A stretch of 64,000 nt of DNA from Saccharomonospora amisosensis (GCF_011761185.1 NZ_JAAOYM010000001.1:1054001-1118000); one strand, 5' to 3'; counted from the stretch's first letter, positions 19,052 to 27,623 are shown. The notes: generated by a model not told the origin, from the letters alone. Translations and numbers: made by a program.

Positions 19052-19825
19052 TCAGTAGCGCCAGAACATGAAGATCATCTGGCCGAGTTGCGCGGCCCGC
19101 TCGTCGCCGCCGACGGCGCCGAACAGCGTGTCCGTGATGTCCCACAGCACCTGCGCGAAGCCGGGCAGCGCGAAGATCAGGGCGAACAGCACCAGTGGCG
19201 CCCACGGCCGTGCCTTCGCGCCGAACTCCCGCGCCTGCGGCGACAGGTACGGCTCGATGGCACCGAAGCCGTCCAGTCCGGGCACCGGCAAAATGTTGAT
19301 CACGAACGCGAGGATCTGCAGCGAGGCGAGGTAGGAAAGGCCGACCAGCAGACCGAGTGGCATGTCCACCAGCGTCACCACGATCGTGAGCACGATGCCG
19401 AGGCCGAGGTTGCTCAGCGGGCCCGCGAGCGAAACCCACGACGAGACCGAACGGGACCGAAGTGCCCACCGGTTGATCCAGACGGCGCCACCAGGCAACG
19501 GGATCCCGCCGATCGCCAGGATGATCAGCGGAAGCACCAGCGACAGGACCGGATCGGTGTAGCGACGGATGTCCAGCGAGAGGTAGCCCTTGGCGGCCAC
19601 CTCGCGGTCGCCGCCTCGGTAGGCGACCAGCGCGTGCCCGAACTCGTGGAACGTCAGCGACAGCGCCCACCCGCCGATCACGAGGACGAACACCCCGAGG
19701 GTGCCGAGCACGGTCCGGCCGGTGATGGTTACCGGGTCGACGAGCGCGGCCAGGATGCCGCCCGCCACGGTAACGGCGAGAATGACGTAGAAGAGCAGGC
19801 TGGGGCGAACCACTGAACGTTGCAC
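19052..19825 (-). CDS. Site-2 protease family membrane peptidase (M50)
   Basis: A 257-residue polytopic protein with the zinc motif HEFGHALVAY in a membrane helix (near residue 60) and the second motif NILPVPGLDGFGAI (about residues 172-185), in which the metal-binding Asp is the D of GLDGF. About six hydrophobic helices are present and no PDZ domain is evident, as in the short SpoIVFB/Rv0359-like M50 group. Start set at the GTG ending at 19825, six bases after a CAAACT -10 box; an ATG at 19843 is the alternative. Substrate unknown; a signalling protease role is typical for the family. Confidence 0.82.
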   Translation of the reverse strand: MQRSVVRPSLLFYVILAVTVAGGILAALVDPVTITGRTVLGTLGVFVLVIGGWALSLTFHEFGHALVAYRGGDREVAAKGYLSLDIRRYTDPVLSLVLPLIILAIGGIPLPGGAVWINRWALRSRSVSSWVSLAGPLSNLGLGIVLTIVVTLVDMPLGLLVGLSYLASLQILAFVINILPVPGLDGFGAIEPYLSPQAREFGAKARPWAPLVLFALIFALPGFAQVLWDITDTLFGAVGGDERAAQLGQMIFMFWRY

Positions 19826-19831
19826 GGGCCT

Positions 19832-19837
19832 AGTTTG
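19832..19837 (-). promoter_or_regulatory. Possible -10 element of leaderless M50 protease gene
   Basis: On the minus strand CAAACT lies six bases before the GTG at 19825, the same geometry as at other genes in this window. The box departs from the consensus at the first base, so support is modest. Confidence 0.3.
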
Positions 19838-19960
19838 TCCCATCCGGCCGCGGCGCGGACCACCCATGTCGGATCCGGACGCGGTCTTCTCGGCGTGTCC
19901 CCTTGCGCACGGCGCCGGAACTATCCCCCAACCTCGCTACTCCGCTTGACCCAGCCTTAC

Positions 19961-19972
19961 TACACGGGTGTA
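19961..19972. promoter_or_regulatory. Inverted repeat upstream of whiB2
   Basis: TACAC-GG-GTGTA, about 95 bp before the whiB2 start, within an AT-richer stretch (19950-19995) that stands out from its surroundings. Probably part of the whiB2 promoter or operator region. Confidence 0.4.
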
Positions 19973-20066
19973 ATCACATTGATGTCATTTTCGCTGTCTG
20001 AAGGGGGGCAGTGCGTGGCATCCCATACCGCCAAGCCTGGGAGTGCGTGAGAGCGAGGAGGCGGAC

Positions 20067-20390
20067 GTGCGGTTAGACACTACTGGAATGGAATGGGGGC
20101 ACGTCATGGAGTGGGGTGGACACCCGGACGACGATCTGGGCGTTCTCACCGACCTCCTCGATGTGGCGGGGGAGCAGGATTGGCAGGAGCGGGCCCTGTG
20201 CGCGCAGACCGATCCTGAGGCCTTCTTCCCGGAGAAGGGGGGCTCCACCCGGGAAGCGAAGCGGATCTGCCAGGGCTGCGAGGTCAAGGACGACTGCCTT
20301 GAGTACGCCCTGGCGCACGACGAGCGGTTCGGAATCTGGGGGGGACTCTCGGAGCGCGAGCGGCGCAAGTTGAAGAAGCGCGCGGTGTGA
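20067..20390 (+). CDS. whiB2: WhiB2-type iron-sulfur transcription factor
   Basis: A 107-residue Wbl protein. Four cysteines at 45, 68, 71 and 77 (C-x22-C-x2-C-x5-C) bind a [4Fe-4S] cluster; the turn GIWGG (89-93) and the basic tail RERRKLKKR follow. The core ALCAQTDPEAFFPEKGGST is the WhiB2/WhmD/Streptomyces WhiB subfamily, needed for septation and cell division or sporulation. GTG 20067 follows GAGGAGG; ATG at 20088 is an alternative. Codon 3 is TTA, rare in such DNA. It heads a cell-envelope cluster as in mycobacteria (Rv3260c). Confidence 0.93.
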   Translation: MRLDTTGMEWGHVMEWGGHPDDDLGVLTDLLDVAGEQDWQERALCAQTDPEAFFPEKGGSTREAKRICQGCEVKDDCLEYALAHDERFGIWGGLSERERRKLKKRAV

Positions 20391-20455
20391 TCGTTGACCG
20401 GGGCTCGTCGTTAGGGTAGGCGAACCGCCCGCCCTTTCGAGCTACGGAGAGGTAC

Positions 20456-23400
20456 TTGCCCCGGTCCTCCACTGAGTCAGCCGAGCTGTCGCTGCCACCG
20501 CTTTCGACCGCGCCGGTACTCGCCGTCCTGGTCTGCCACAACGGAGCGGAGTGGCTGCCGCTTGTGCTGTCCGCCTTGCGGCGCAGCACGATTCGGCCAC
20601 GGCACATTCTCGCCGTCGACACCGGTTCCAGCGACGACACGGCTGAACTACTCGCCGAAGCCGCGGACCACGACGAGGGCACCGGACCGGTCATTCTCGA
20701 CGGTGTCATCACGCTCGAAGCCGGCACCGGTTTCGCCGACGCTGTCGCCGCGGCCGTCGACACCGCCCGCGATCGCTGGGGTGATCCCGGCGCGTGGATC
20801 TGGCTGCTGCACGACGACAGCGCACCCGAGCCAACGTGCCTCGACATGCTGCTGCGAGCCGCGGACACCGCGTCATCGGTGGCTGCTCTCGGCCCGCTCG
20901 CCGTGGACTGGACCGATCCTCGGCTGATCGTGGAGGCGGGACTGTCCACCGATGCCTCAGGTCAGCGCAGGCACGCTGTGCCGCGACGGTTCGGTGACGG
21001 CGAGCAGGCGCCGGAGCAGACCACGGAGGTGCTGGCGCTGCCGAGTGCTGGCGCATTGATCCGCAGACAGGTGTGGGAGGACCTCGGCGGTTTCGACAGC
21101 GAGTTGCCGTTGCTGCGTGAGGACATCGACTTCGGCTGGCGAGCCAACGCGGCGGGCAACGTGGTGCTGTGCGTGCCACCGGCCCGGCTGCGGCACGTTC
21201 GGGCGATGGCGACCGGCCACAGGAAGGCGCACGCGTTGCCCGGTTCGCTCGCCTCGACGGCGGCCGCCGACCGCGCGTACGGGTTGCGCACCTACCTGGT
21301 CAACTGTTCGACCGTCGCGTTCGTACTCGGACTGCCGAGGCTGGCGTGGCTGGGTCTGCTGCGCGGTGCCGGGTTCGCCGTGCTCGGCCGCCGCGAGCGG
21401 GCACGCGCCGAGTTCGCCGCGATCGCCTTCCTGTTCGGTGGTCGTGCGAACCTGCGGGCCGCTCGTGCGACGAGAATCGCCCGCGGCTCCGTGCGGGGGT
21501 TGTTCACCGGAAGGTTGACCCGGCTACGGGAAGCGATCGCCGCTCTGGCCGTGCGAATGGTGCGCAGGCACGTGGAAAGCGACGCGGCGCTCGGCCGGTT
21601 GCCACAGGCCTCCGGGGAGGAGTCCGCGTGGATTCCTCCCGAGGCTCGCTACAGCCGCGAAAGGCCGGTAGGGCCGGACGCGCTGCCCGCGGGCGCGCGC
21701 CGCTCGATCCGGTCACCGAGCACGGGGTTGCGCAGGCCCGCCGAGGTCGTCGCCGTCAGCGTGCCGCAGGACAACGCCGCTGCCGAGCCATCGGCCACGC
21801 AGCCCTCGCCGGGCCCGCAAGGCGGGAGCAGCGGCAGGGACCTGGTGTTCGTCGAGGTCGATCGCCGCAGGCTGCTCGCGGCGACCGTGTTCGCACCCCC
21901 TTCCGTGTTGCTGGTGGCGCTCACCGCGATCGCGCTCGCAGTGAACTGGCAGCGGCTGGGGCTCGACCTTTCGGGCGGTGCGCTGCTGCCGGTCGGCGCG
22001 CTAAGTCAGGTGTGGACCACCTACCTGGAGTCGTGGCACGCGGTGGCGGGAGGCACGGCGAGTGCGGCTCCCGTCTCGCTGGCCGTGCTCGGTGTTCTCG
22101 GTGCGCCGTTGGCGCCCCTCGGCGGCCCCGCCGCGGTTGTCGCCGTGCTGCTGCTCGCTGACGCACCGCTGGCCGCACTGGTGGCCTACTTCTCCACCCG
22201 GCGGCTGCGGGTTGACCGCTGGGTGCGCGCGGCCGTGGCCGCCGCCTACGGCCTGCTGCCGTCGGCGACGGCCGGGGTCGCGCAGGGCAGACTCGACGTG
22301 GTGGTGGCGCACATCCTGCTGCCCGCCGTGCTCGCGGGCGTCGCTGCCGTGCTCACCCGATCGGACCGGCGTTGGTTGAGCACAAGCGTGCTTTGCGCGT
22401 TCGCGCTCGCGGTGCTCGGTGCCTTCTCGCCACTCGCGCTGGCGTTGTCGCTCGTGCTGGCGCTGATCGGGTTTGTGGCGTTGCCGCAGCCGACGCATCG
22501 GCCCGCCAGGTCCATGGCCTCCGTCGCGATCGTTGTGCTGCTGCCGCTGGCGCTGCTGCTGCCGTGGCTGCCCACGCTGTTCACCCATCCCGCGTTGCTG
22601 CTGCACGGTGTCGGCGGGCCGGCCTTGGTGCTTCCGGGTGGCACCGACTTCGCCGGACTGGACCCCGCAGGGCCAGGCGCGTTGCCGGTGGGGATCGCCG
22701 TGGTCGCCGCGGCGCTCGTGGCCGCCGTGGTGCGGCGGCCCACCGTGCGGCTTGTGCCAGGACTGGTGCTGCTCGTGCTCGGCGCGGCAGGTGTGGCGGT
22801 GGTGTCACTGCTGAGGGTGGTCCCGCTCGGTGGTGTCACACCGGCGCCTGGTTTCACCGGGGTGCCGCTGCTGTTCGCCGGCGCCGGCCTGCTCGCCATG
22901 GTGCTCGGTGCAGGCGTCGCCGACCGGCACGCCGTGCCGAGGCAGCTCACCTGGCTGGTGGCGGTTGCCTGTGCCGCGCTCGTCGTCGCGCTCGGCGCGG
23001 GCGGAGTGGCGGCAGGCAGACAGGGTCCGCTTCAGCCGGACGGCGGCGGGCAACTCGCCCCGTCGCTGACCGCCGAACTCGCCGAGACCGGGCGCGGTGT
23101 GCTCGTGCTGGGCGAGCGGGTTCGCCAGGTGGCCGGACGTACCCCGAGATTCGGTGACGACGCCATTGCCCCCGTTGCGGGTGTGCCGCAGCGGCTCGCG
23201 GGCTGGCAGCGGGAACTACTCGCGGGCTCGCCGGAAGCGGTGACCTCGGCGGCGGCCGCCGGTGTGCTCTTCGTGGTGCTGCCGCCGGGTGAAACCGGTG
23301 CCGCGCTGAGAGCGGCCGCGCCTGACCTGGTGGCCGGGGCGCCACCGACCAGCGACGGCCGGGCTGTACTGCGGCTTTCGCCGGTGTCGGGCAGGGTTAC

Positions 23401-23824
23401 GCTGGTGTCGCCGGAACAGGCCAGGCGCGCGGTGAGCGGCCAGCCTCCGAGCGGAGAGCTGATGGGTGGCGCGGCCGTGGCAGCTGTGGACGCCTGGCCG
23501 CCCGAGGTGCGGGTACGGGTCTCCGACGGGCCCGCCGGTCGCCTGCTGGTGCTCGCGGCCGAGCACGAACCGGGCTGGCGCGCGACCGTCAACGGCGAGC
23601 CGGTGCCGATCGTGCCCGCGTGGGGCCATCAGGTGGCGGTCTCGGTACCGCCGAGGCAGTCCGACGTCGCCGTCGAGTACCCGGCCGTGCTGCACAACCT
23701 GCTGCTGCTCGGCCAGGTCGCGGCGCTGCTGTTCACTGTGCTCACCGCGATCCCGGCCCGGCGCGAGCCGGAGGCCGGCAGGTCTCAGCCGCCGTCGATG
23801 ATGTCGGGTTCCACACCCAAGTAG
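20456..23824 (+). CDS. Large membrane glycosyltransferase (GT2 domain plus polytopic C-terminal half)
   Basis: A 1,122-residue protein. Residues about 18-290 form a GT2 catalytic domain: LVCHNG, AVDTGSSDDT (54-62), the metal-site motif HDDS (119-122), and the acceptor/base motif LREDIDFGWR near residue 220. A basic linker (about 340-470) leads to some ten membrane helices (about 475-870) and a C-terminal outer domain of about 250 residues. It probably moves a sugar from a nucleotide or lipid carrier to an envelope glycan. TTG start at 20456 behind GGAGAGG. It lies between whiB2 and manB/manA, pointing to wall or lipoglycan assembly. Its last 40 bp overlap the convergent gene. Confidence 0.8.
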   Translation: MPRSSTESAELSLPPLSTAPVLAVLVCHNGAEWLPLVLSALRRSTIRPRHILAVDTGSSDDTAELLAEAADHDEGTGPVILDGVITLEAGTGFADAVAAAVDTARDRWGDPGAWIWLLHDDSAPEPTCLDMLLRAADTASSVAALGPLAVDWTDPRLIVEAGLSTDASGQRRHAVPRRFGDGEQAPEQTTEVLALPSAGALIRRQVWEDLGGFDSELPLLREDIDFGWRANAAGNVVLCVPPARLRHVRAMATGHRKAHALPGSLASTAAADRAYGLRTYLVNCSTVAFVLGLPRLAWLGLLRGAGFAVLGRRERARAEFAAIAFLFGGRANLRAARATRIARGSVRGLFTGRLTRLREAIAALAVRMVRRHVESDAALGRLPQASGEESAWIPPEARYSRERPVGPDALPAGARRSIRSPSTGLRRPAEVVAVSVPQDNAAAEPSATQPSPGPQGGSSGRDLVFVEVDRRRLLAATVFAPPSVLLVALTAIALAVNWQRLGLDLSGGALLPVGALSQVWTTYLESWHAVAGGTASAAPVSLAVLGVLGAPLAPLGGPAAVVAVLLLADAPLAALVAYFSTRRLRVDRWVRAAVAAAYGLLPSATAGVAQGRLDVVVAHILLPAVLAGVAAVLTRSDRRWLSTSVLCAFALAVLGAFSPLALALSLVLALIGFVALPQPTHRPARSMASVAIVVLLPLALLLPWLPTLFTHPALLLHGVGGPALVLPGGTDFAGLDPAGPGALPVGIAVVAAALVAAVVRRPTVRLVPGLVLLVLGAAGVAVVSLLRVVPLGGVTPAPGFTGVPLLFAGAGLLAMVLGAGVADRHAVPRQLTWLVAVACAALVVALGAGGVAAGRQGPLQPDGGGQLAPSLTAELAETGRGVLVLGERVRQVAGRTPRFGDDAIAPVAGVPQRLAGWQRELLAGSPEAVTSAAAAGVLFVVLPPGETGAALRAAAPDLVAGAPPTSDGRAVLRLSPVSGRVTLVSPEQARRAVSGQPPSGELMGGAAVAAVDAWPPEVRVRVSDGPAGRLLVLAAEHEPGWRATVNGEPVPIVPAWGHQVAVSVPPRQSDVAVEYPAVLHNLLLLGQVAALLFTVLTAIPARREPEAGRSQPPSMMSGSTPK

Positions 23825-24252
23825 CTGGCCACCTGCTCCACCAGCACGTCGTGGACCAGGTCCGCCAGTTCTGTCGGGTCCTTCGCGCGTGCCTCGAGCG
23901 GCCTGCGGTACAGCACGATCCTGGCTCTCGTAGGCAGGCCGGTCTTGTCGACGCCCGCTGGCACCAGCCGGGAAATGGGCACCGAGCCATCGAGCAACAG
24001 GCCGTCGGCCTGCGTCTCGGGCAGCTCCGTGCGTACCTCCGGCACGTCGTCAACCGCCACGTCCAGCTTGGTGAGCTCGTGCCGCCAGCGGGCCTCGATC
24101 GGTTCCAGCGCGTCGAGCACCAGCGCGTCGAACTTCTCGGCGCGGCTGGCCGCGGCGGGCAGCGTAGCGGGATACAACGGCCCCCGCAGGCCGCGACCGT
24201 GCCGGTCGCGGCGGTGCCGCCGCCGCTGTCGCGAACTCCGAGCCGTAGCCAC
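23785..24252 (-). CDS. Rv3259-type metallopeptidase-fold protein lacking HExxH
   Basis: A 155-residue protein of the actinobacterial family typified by Rv3259 (zincin-like fold, DUF1025 type): RGPLYPATLPAAASRAEKFD, then RARIVLYRRPLEARAKDPTELADL. Where true zincins have HExxH, this protein reads LVHDVLVEQVASYLGVEP, so the Glu and second His are missing and peptidase activity is unlikely. GTG start at 24252 lies seven bases after TACCCT, a leaderless arrangement. Gene order with whiB2, DUF3499, manB and manA matches the mycobacterial Rv3260c-Rv3255c region. The 3' ends of this gene and the glycosyltransferase overlap by 40 bp. Confidence 0.8.
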   Translation of the reverse strand: MATARSSRQRRRHRRDRHGRGLRGPLYPATLPAAASRAEKFDALVLDALEPIEARWRHELTKLDVAVDDVPEVRTELPETQADGLLLDGSVPISRLVPAGVDKTGLPTRARIVLYRRPLEARAKDPTELADLVHDVLVEQVASYLGVEPDIIDGG

Positions 24253-24259
24253 GTGGGGA

Positions 24260-24265
24260 AGGGTA
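24260..24265 (-). promoter_or_regulatory. -10 element of leaderless Rv3259-type gene
   Basis: TACCCT on the minus strand, seven bases before the GTG at 24252; the bases between are pyrimidine-rich, with no ribosome binding site. Confidence 0.45.
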
Positions 24266-24322
24266 CGCTTTCGCGCGCCGACCTTCCCGGTGTGTCTGCG
24301 CCGCGTCTGGCGCCACACCGGC

Positions 24323-24328
24323 TATCGT
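24323..24328 (+). promoter_or_regulatory. -10 element of the DUF3499 gene
   Basis: TATCGT eight bases before the GTG at 24337; no ribosome binding site is present, suggesting a leaderless or nearly leaderless mRNA. Confidence 0.4.
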
Positions 24329-24336
24329 GACCAACC

Positions 24337-24693
24337 GTGCCGAGCGTGCGGAAGTGTTCGCGGACGGGCTGCCTTGAGCCCGCGGTCGCCACGCTGACCT
24401 ACGCCTACAGCGACTCCACGGCAGTGGTGGGGCCGCTCGCCACAGCATCCGAGCCGCACTCCTACGACCTTTGCGAGGCGCACGCGCTGCGGCTGACCGC
24501 GCCGAGGGGCTGGGAGGTCGTACGGCACGAGGGCGAGTTCGCGGCGCCGGAGCCGTCCAGCGACGAGCTCACCGCGCTCGCCGAGGCCGTCCGAGAGGCA
24601 GGCCGCACCGACCGCGCTCCCGCCCCCGCAGAGCAGCCTGAGACCGGCTCCGGCAGGCGTGGCCATCTGCGCGTGCTGCCCGGCCGCGCCTGA
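24337..24693 (+). CDS. DUF3499 family protein (Rv3258c-like)
   Basis: A 118-residue actinobacterial protein of unknown function. RKCSRTGCLEPAVATLTYAYSDSTAVVGPL at the N-terminus and YDLCEAHALRLTAPRGWEV give a C-x4-C...C-x2-H arrangement (Cys 7, Cys 12, Cys 47, His 50) that looks like a zinc ribbon. The C-terminal 50 residues are low complexity (Glu, Ala, Pro). Always close to whiB2 and manB in this order of bacteria, so a role in envelope growth or its control is plausible but not shown. GTG start eight bases after TATCGT. Confidence 0.85.
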   Translation: MPSVRKCSRTGCLEPAVATLTYAYSDSTAVVGPLATASEPHSYDLCEAHALRLTAPRGWEVVRHEGEFAAPEPSSDELTALAEAVREAGRTDRAPAPAEQPETGSGRRGHLRVLPGRA

Positions 24694-24711
24694 CAACACA
24701 GCGCGTGTCGG

Positions 24712-24717
24712 TAGGCT
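24712..24717 (+). promoter_or_regulatory. Possible -10 element of manB
   Basis: TAGGCT with CTGACA at 24690-24695 as a possible -35 (16-bp spacer). Predicted start about 24725 would leave a leader of some 50 bases carrying the manB ribosome site. Confidence 0.35.
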
Positions 24718-24773
24718 CTGGCGCGGGTATCGACGCTTGCGAGAAGCCACCAGCACGACGATCGGGGAGAGGC

Positions 24774-26132
24774 GTGTCAGACCTGTCGGCCATCGTGAAG
24801 GCCTACGACATCCGGGGTGTCGTCGGTGAGCAGTTGAACGAGGACCTGGTCACCGACTTCGGGGCGGCGTTCGCGCTGCTCATCAAGCCGGACTCGCCGT
24901 CTGTGGTCATCGGCCACGACATGCGGGAGTCCTCGCCCGGCCTCGCGGACGCGTTCGCGCGTGGCGTCACCTCACAGGGTCTCGACGTCGTGATGATCGG
25001 ACTGGCGAGCACCGACGAGTTGTACTTCGCCTCCGGCCGGTTGAACATGCCGGGTGCGATGTTCACCGCCAGCCACAACCCTGCCCGGTACAACGGCATC
25101 AAGCTGTGTCGTGCGGGTGCCGCGCCAGTGGGGCAGGAGTCCGGCCTCGCCGAGATCAGGGACACCGTCGAGCAGGGTGTTCCCGAGTTCGCCGGCCAGC
25201 CGGGCACGGTGACCGAGCGCGACATGCTCGCCGACTACGCGCAGTACCTGCGCACGCTGGTCGACCTTCGCGGCATCCGACCGCTGAAGGTGGTCGTCGA
25301 CGCGGGCAACGGCATGGCGGGGCACACCGTGCCCGCCGTGCTTGGGCAGGGCCTGCCCATCGAGATCGTGCAGCTGTACTTCGAGTTGGACGGCAGCTTC
25401 CCCAACCATGAGGCGAACCCGCTCGACCCGGCCAACCTTGTCGACCTGCAGGCGAAGGTTCGTGAGGTCGGCGCCGACGTGGGACTGGCCTTCGACGGCG
25501 ACGCCGACCGCTGCTTCGTGGTGGACGGTGACGGCCAGCCGGTTTCACCCAGCGCCGTCGCCGCGCTCGTCGCCGTGCGCGAACTGGCCAAGGAGCCGGG
25601 TGCCACGATCATCCACAACCTCATCACGTCCAAGGCCGTGCCCGAGATCGTCAGCGAGCACGGCGGCAACCCAGTGCGCACGAGGGTGGGTCACTCCTTC
25701 ATCAAGGAGAAGATGGCGGAGACCGGTGCGATCTTCGGTGGCGAGCACTCCGCGCACTACTACTTCCGCGACTTCTGGCGTGCCGACACCGGCATGCTCG
25801 CTGCCATGCACGTGTTGGCCGCGCTGGGGGAGCAGGACCGCCCGCTGTCGGAGCTCGCAAGGCGGTTCAACCGGTACGCGGCCTCCGGGGAACTCAACTC
25901 GACGGTGGAGGACCAGGTCGCGCGACAGTTGGCCGTCAAGGACGCTTTCGCGGATCGGAGCGGGGTGAGCATCGACGAACTGGACGGGCTGACCGTCGAC
26001 CTCGGCGAGCGCGGCTGGTTCAACCTGCGGGCCTCCAACACCGAGCCGCTGCTGCGCCTCAACGTGGAAGGCCCCGACGACGCTTCCGTGAAGGCCCTCA
26101 CCGACGAGGTGCTGTCGATCGTTCGCGGTTAG
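24774..26132 (+). CDS. manB: Phosphomannomutase/phosphoglucomutase ManB
   Basis: A 452-residue alpha-D-phosphohexomutase converting mannose-6-phosphate to mannose-1-phosphate (often also glucose phosphates). The active-site serine is S100 in TASHNPARYNG, the magnesium loop is DGDADR (about residue 240), the sugar-binding loop is GGEHSAHYYF and the phosphate-binding loop RASNTEPLLRLNVE is at the C-terminus. GTG 24774 follows GGGGAGAGG; an upstream in-frame start lacks such a site. With manA in the same run it supplies GDP-mannose for lipoglycans and mannosylated proteins. Confidence 0.93.
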   Translation: MSDLSAIVKAYDIRGVVGEQLNEDLVTDFGAAFALLIKPDSPSVVIGHDMRESSPGLADAFARGVTSQGLDVVMIGLASTDELYFASGRLNMPGAMFTASHNPARYNGIKLCRAGAAPVGQESGLAEIRDTVEQGVPEFAGQPGTVTERDMLADYAQYLRTLVDLRGIRPLKVVVDAGNGMAGHTVPAVLGQGLPIEIVQLYFELDGSFPNHEANPLDPANLVDLQAKVREVGADVGLAFDGDADRCFVVDGDGQPVSPSAVAALVAVRELAKEPGATIIHNLITSKAVPEIVSEHGGNPVRTRVGHSFIKEKMAETGAIFGGEHSAHYYFRDFWRADTGMLAAMHVLAALGEQDRPLSELARRFNRYAASGELNSTVEDQVARQLAVKDAFADRSGVSIDELDGLTVDLGERGWFNLRASNTEPLLRLNVEGPDDASVKALTDEVLSIVRG

Positions 26133-26188
26133 GCCGCGACCGGCCACGGTGGGGCTCACAGTGGTAGAGAGGAAGAGTGGGAGGACAG

Positions 26189-26428
26189 ATGGCGGTCACC
26201 ATCGATGCGGGCCTGTTGGAGATTCTGGCATGCCCTTCGCCGGATCACGCGCCGCTGACGCCAGGCTCGCCGGACGACCCGGACGCGGACGCACTGACCT
26301 GCACGGCGTGCGGCCGGGTGTTCCCCGTGCGCGACGGTATCCCCGTGCTGCTGCTCGACGAGGCGACGCCCCCGACGAAGGGCGACGAGCGAGAATCCCG
26401 TGACGAATCCAGCCCAGACGGTGCTTGA
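26189..26428 (+). CDS. Trm112-like zinc-ribbon protein
   Basis: A 79-residue Trm112 family protein. ILACPSPDHAPL and LTCTACGRVFPVRDGIPVLL carry the conserved Cys residues (one in ACP, two in CTAC) and the RDGIPVLL terminal motif of the fold; the usual first CPxC pair is reduced to one Cys. Such proteins stabilise methyltransferases or, in bacteria, sit next to sugar enzymes with unknown partners. ATG 26189 follows GGGAGGA. Its last 29 bp overlap the start of the Rv3256c-like gene, so translation is coupled. Confidence 0.85.
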   Translation: MAVTIDAGLLEILACPSPDHAPLTPGSPDDPDADALTCTACGRVFPVRDGIPVLLLDEATPPTKGDERESRDESSPDGA

Positions 26429-27509
26429 CGACTCCTTACTCGACGACCCCGCACGTTTGGCCGAAGCCGACGGTGCGGGGCTGCTGCGCGCCGCCGCGAT
26501 GGCGGGTGCGCAGGTAAGGGCCACCTCGGAGGCTGCGGCCGAGTTGGAACTGTCCGAGCGGCTCGACCTGGGCCGACCCCGCTGCCTCGTCCTCGTGGTG
26601 CGGCCGGGTGTCAGCCGCTCCTCGGCTCTCGTGCTCGAGGCGCTGCTGGCCCACACCAGCCCGGTTCCCGTGGTGCTAAGTGACCTCGTGCCCAGTTGGA
26701 TCGGCGCGCTCGACGTGGTGCTGGCCCACACCGACGACCCATACGACCACGACCTCGCGACCTCGCTGGAGCGCGCGGCCCGCTACGGCTCGACCGTGGT
26801 GGTATCCGCGCCGCCGGACGGCCCCGTGGCGTCGTCGGTCGCGGGTAGGGGGCTGCTCATCGCGCCCCGTGTCCCGGTGCCGCCCGAGCTGGCATTTCCG
26901 AGGGCACTCGCCGCCGGGCTGCTCACCGCCAACACGCTCGGCCTCGTGGTCGCCGACATCGAGTCCCTCGCCGACCAGCTCGACAACGAGGCCGAGAAGT
27001 GCCACCTCGGCCATGAGTCGTTCGTGAACCCGGCCAAGGGACTCGCCCTTCGACTTGCCGAGCACACTCCGATGTTGTGGGGCCTCGACCACATCGCAGT
27101 GGCCGTCGGCCACCATGCCGGTCACGCGCTGGCCGCACACGCGGCGCTGGTCAGTGACGTCGCCGACTACCGGCAAGCGATGGCAAGGCCCGCCCTCTAC
27201 CGCGCGGCGCTGGAATCCGCGGGAAACCGTGACATCTTCGCCGATCCCGACGATCACCTTGCGGAAGGCCTGCCACCGCGGGTACTGCTGCTTGCCGTGC
27301 GTACCGGACCTGCCGCGGACAGCGCGCGGGCCCGGACGGGCGCGGCACTGCCTTCGGCGGACGTGCTCGCCCCTGCCGACGAGATCGAGGCCGACGACGT
27401 CGGCCGGGCCGCCGTGCTGGCATTGCGGTTCGAACTCGCCGCCGTGTACCTGGGTCTTGCGGCCGGGACCGTCGGTCGAGCAGGCCATGCCGGGCCAGTC
27501 ACCGCTTAG
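26400..27509 (+). CDS. Rv3256c/TobH-type protein, related to phosphosugar isomerases
   Basis: A 369-residue protein matching the actinobacterial Rv3256c family (also called TobH) encoded between manB and manA. Sequence pattern recalls bifunctional phosphoglucose/phosphomannose isomerases with two SIS-like halves (VLVVRPGVSRSSALVLEALL and LVVADIESLADQLDNEAEKCHLGHESFVNPAKGLALRL), but the classical SIS sugar-binding serines are not evident. GTG start inside the Trm112 gene. A role in mannose metabolism or as a partner of ManA/ManB is inferred from constant linkage only. Confidence 0.78.
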   Translation: MTNPAQTVLDDSLLDDPARLAEADGAGLLRAAAMAGAQVRATSEAAAELELSERLDLGRPRCLVLVVRPGVSRSSALVLEALLAHTSPVPVVLSDLVPSWIGALDVVLAHTDDPYDHDLATSLERAARYGSTVVVSAPPDGPVASSVAGRGLLIAPRVPVPPELAFPRALAAGLLTANTLGLVVADIESLADQLDNEAEKCHLGHESFVNPAKGLALRLAEHTPMLWGLDHIAVAVGHHAGHALAAHAALVSDVADYRQAMARPALYRAALESAGNRDIFADPDDHLAEGLPPRVLLLAVRTGPAADSARARTGAALPSADVLAPADEIEADDVGRAAVLALRFELAAVYLGLAAGTVGRAGHAGPVTA

Positions 27510-27623
27510 GAGGCGCGGCGCGAGAGGAAACGGAGATGTTGTGGCTGACATGCGTCGCGGTCGGCTCACGCGCACGCATCCGACGCAAACGCTGCCGGTG
27601 CAGCGGACCGGCGAGGAGTTGAG

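Noticed and set aside
27536-27622. 28-codon frame ending just before manA
   Set aside because: The GGAG lies directly against its ATG and the Arg/Cys-rich peptide matches nothing; probably chance, though coupling to the manA TTG start cannot be excluded.
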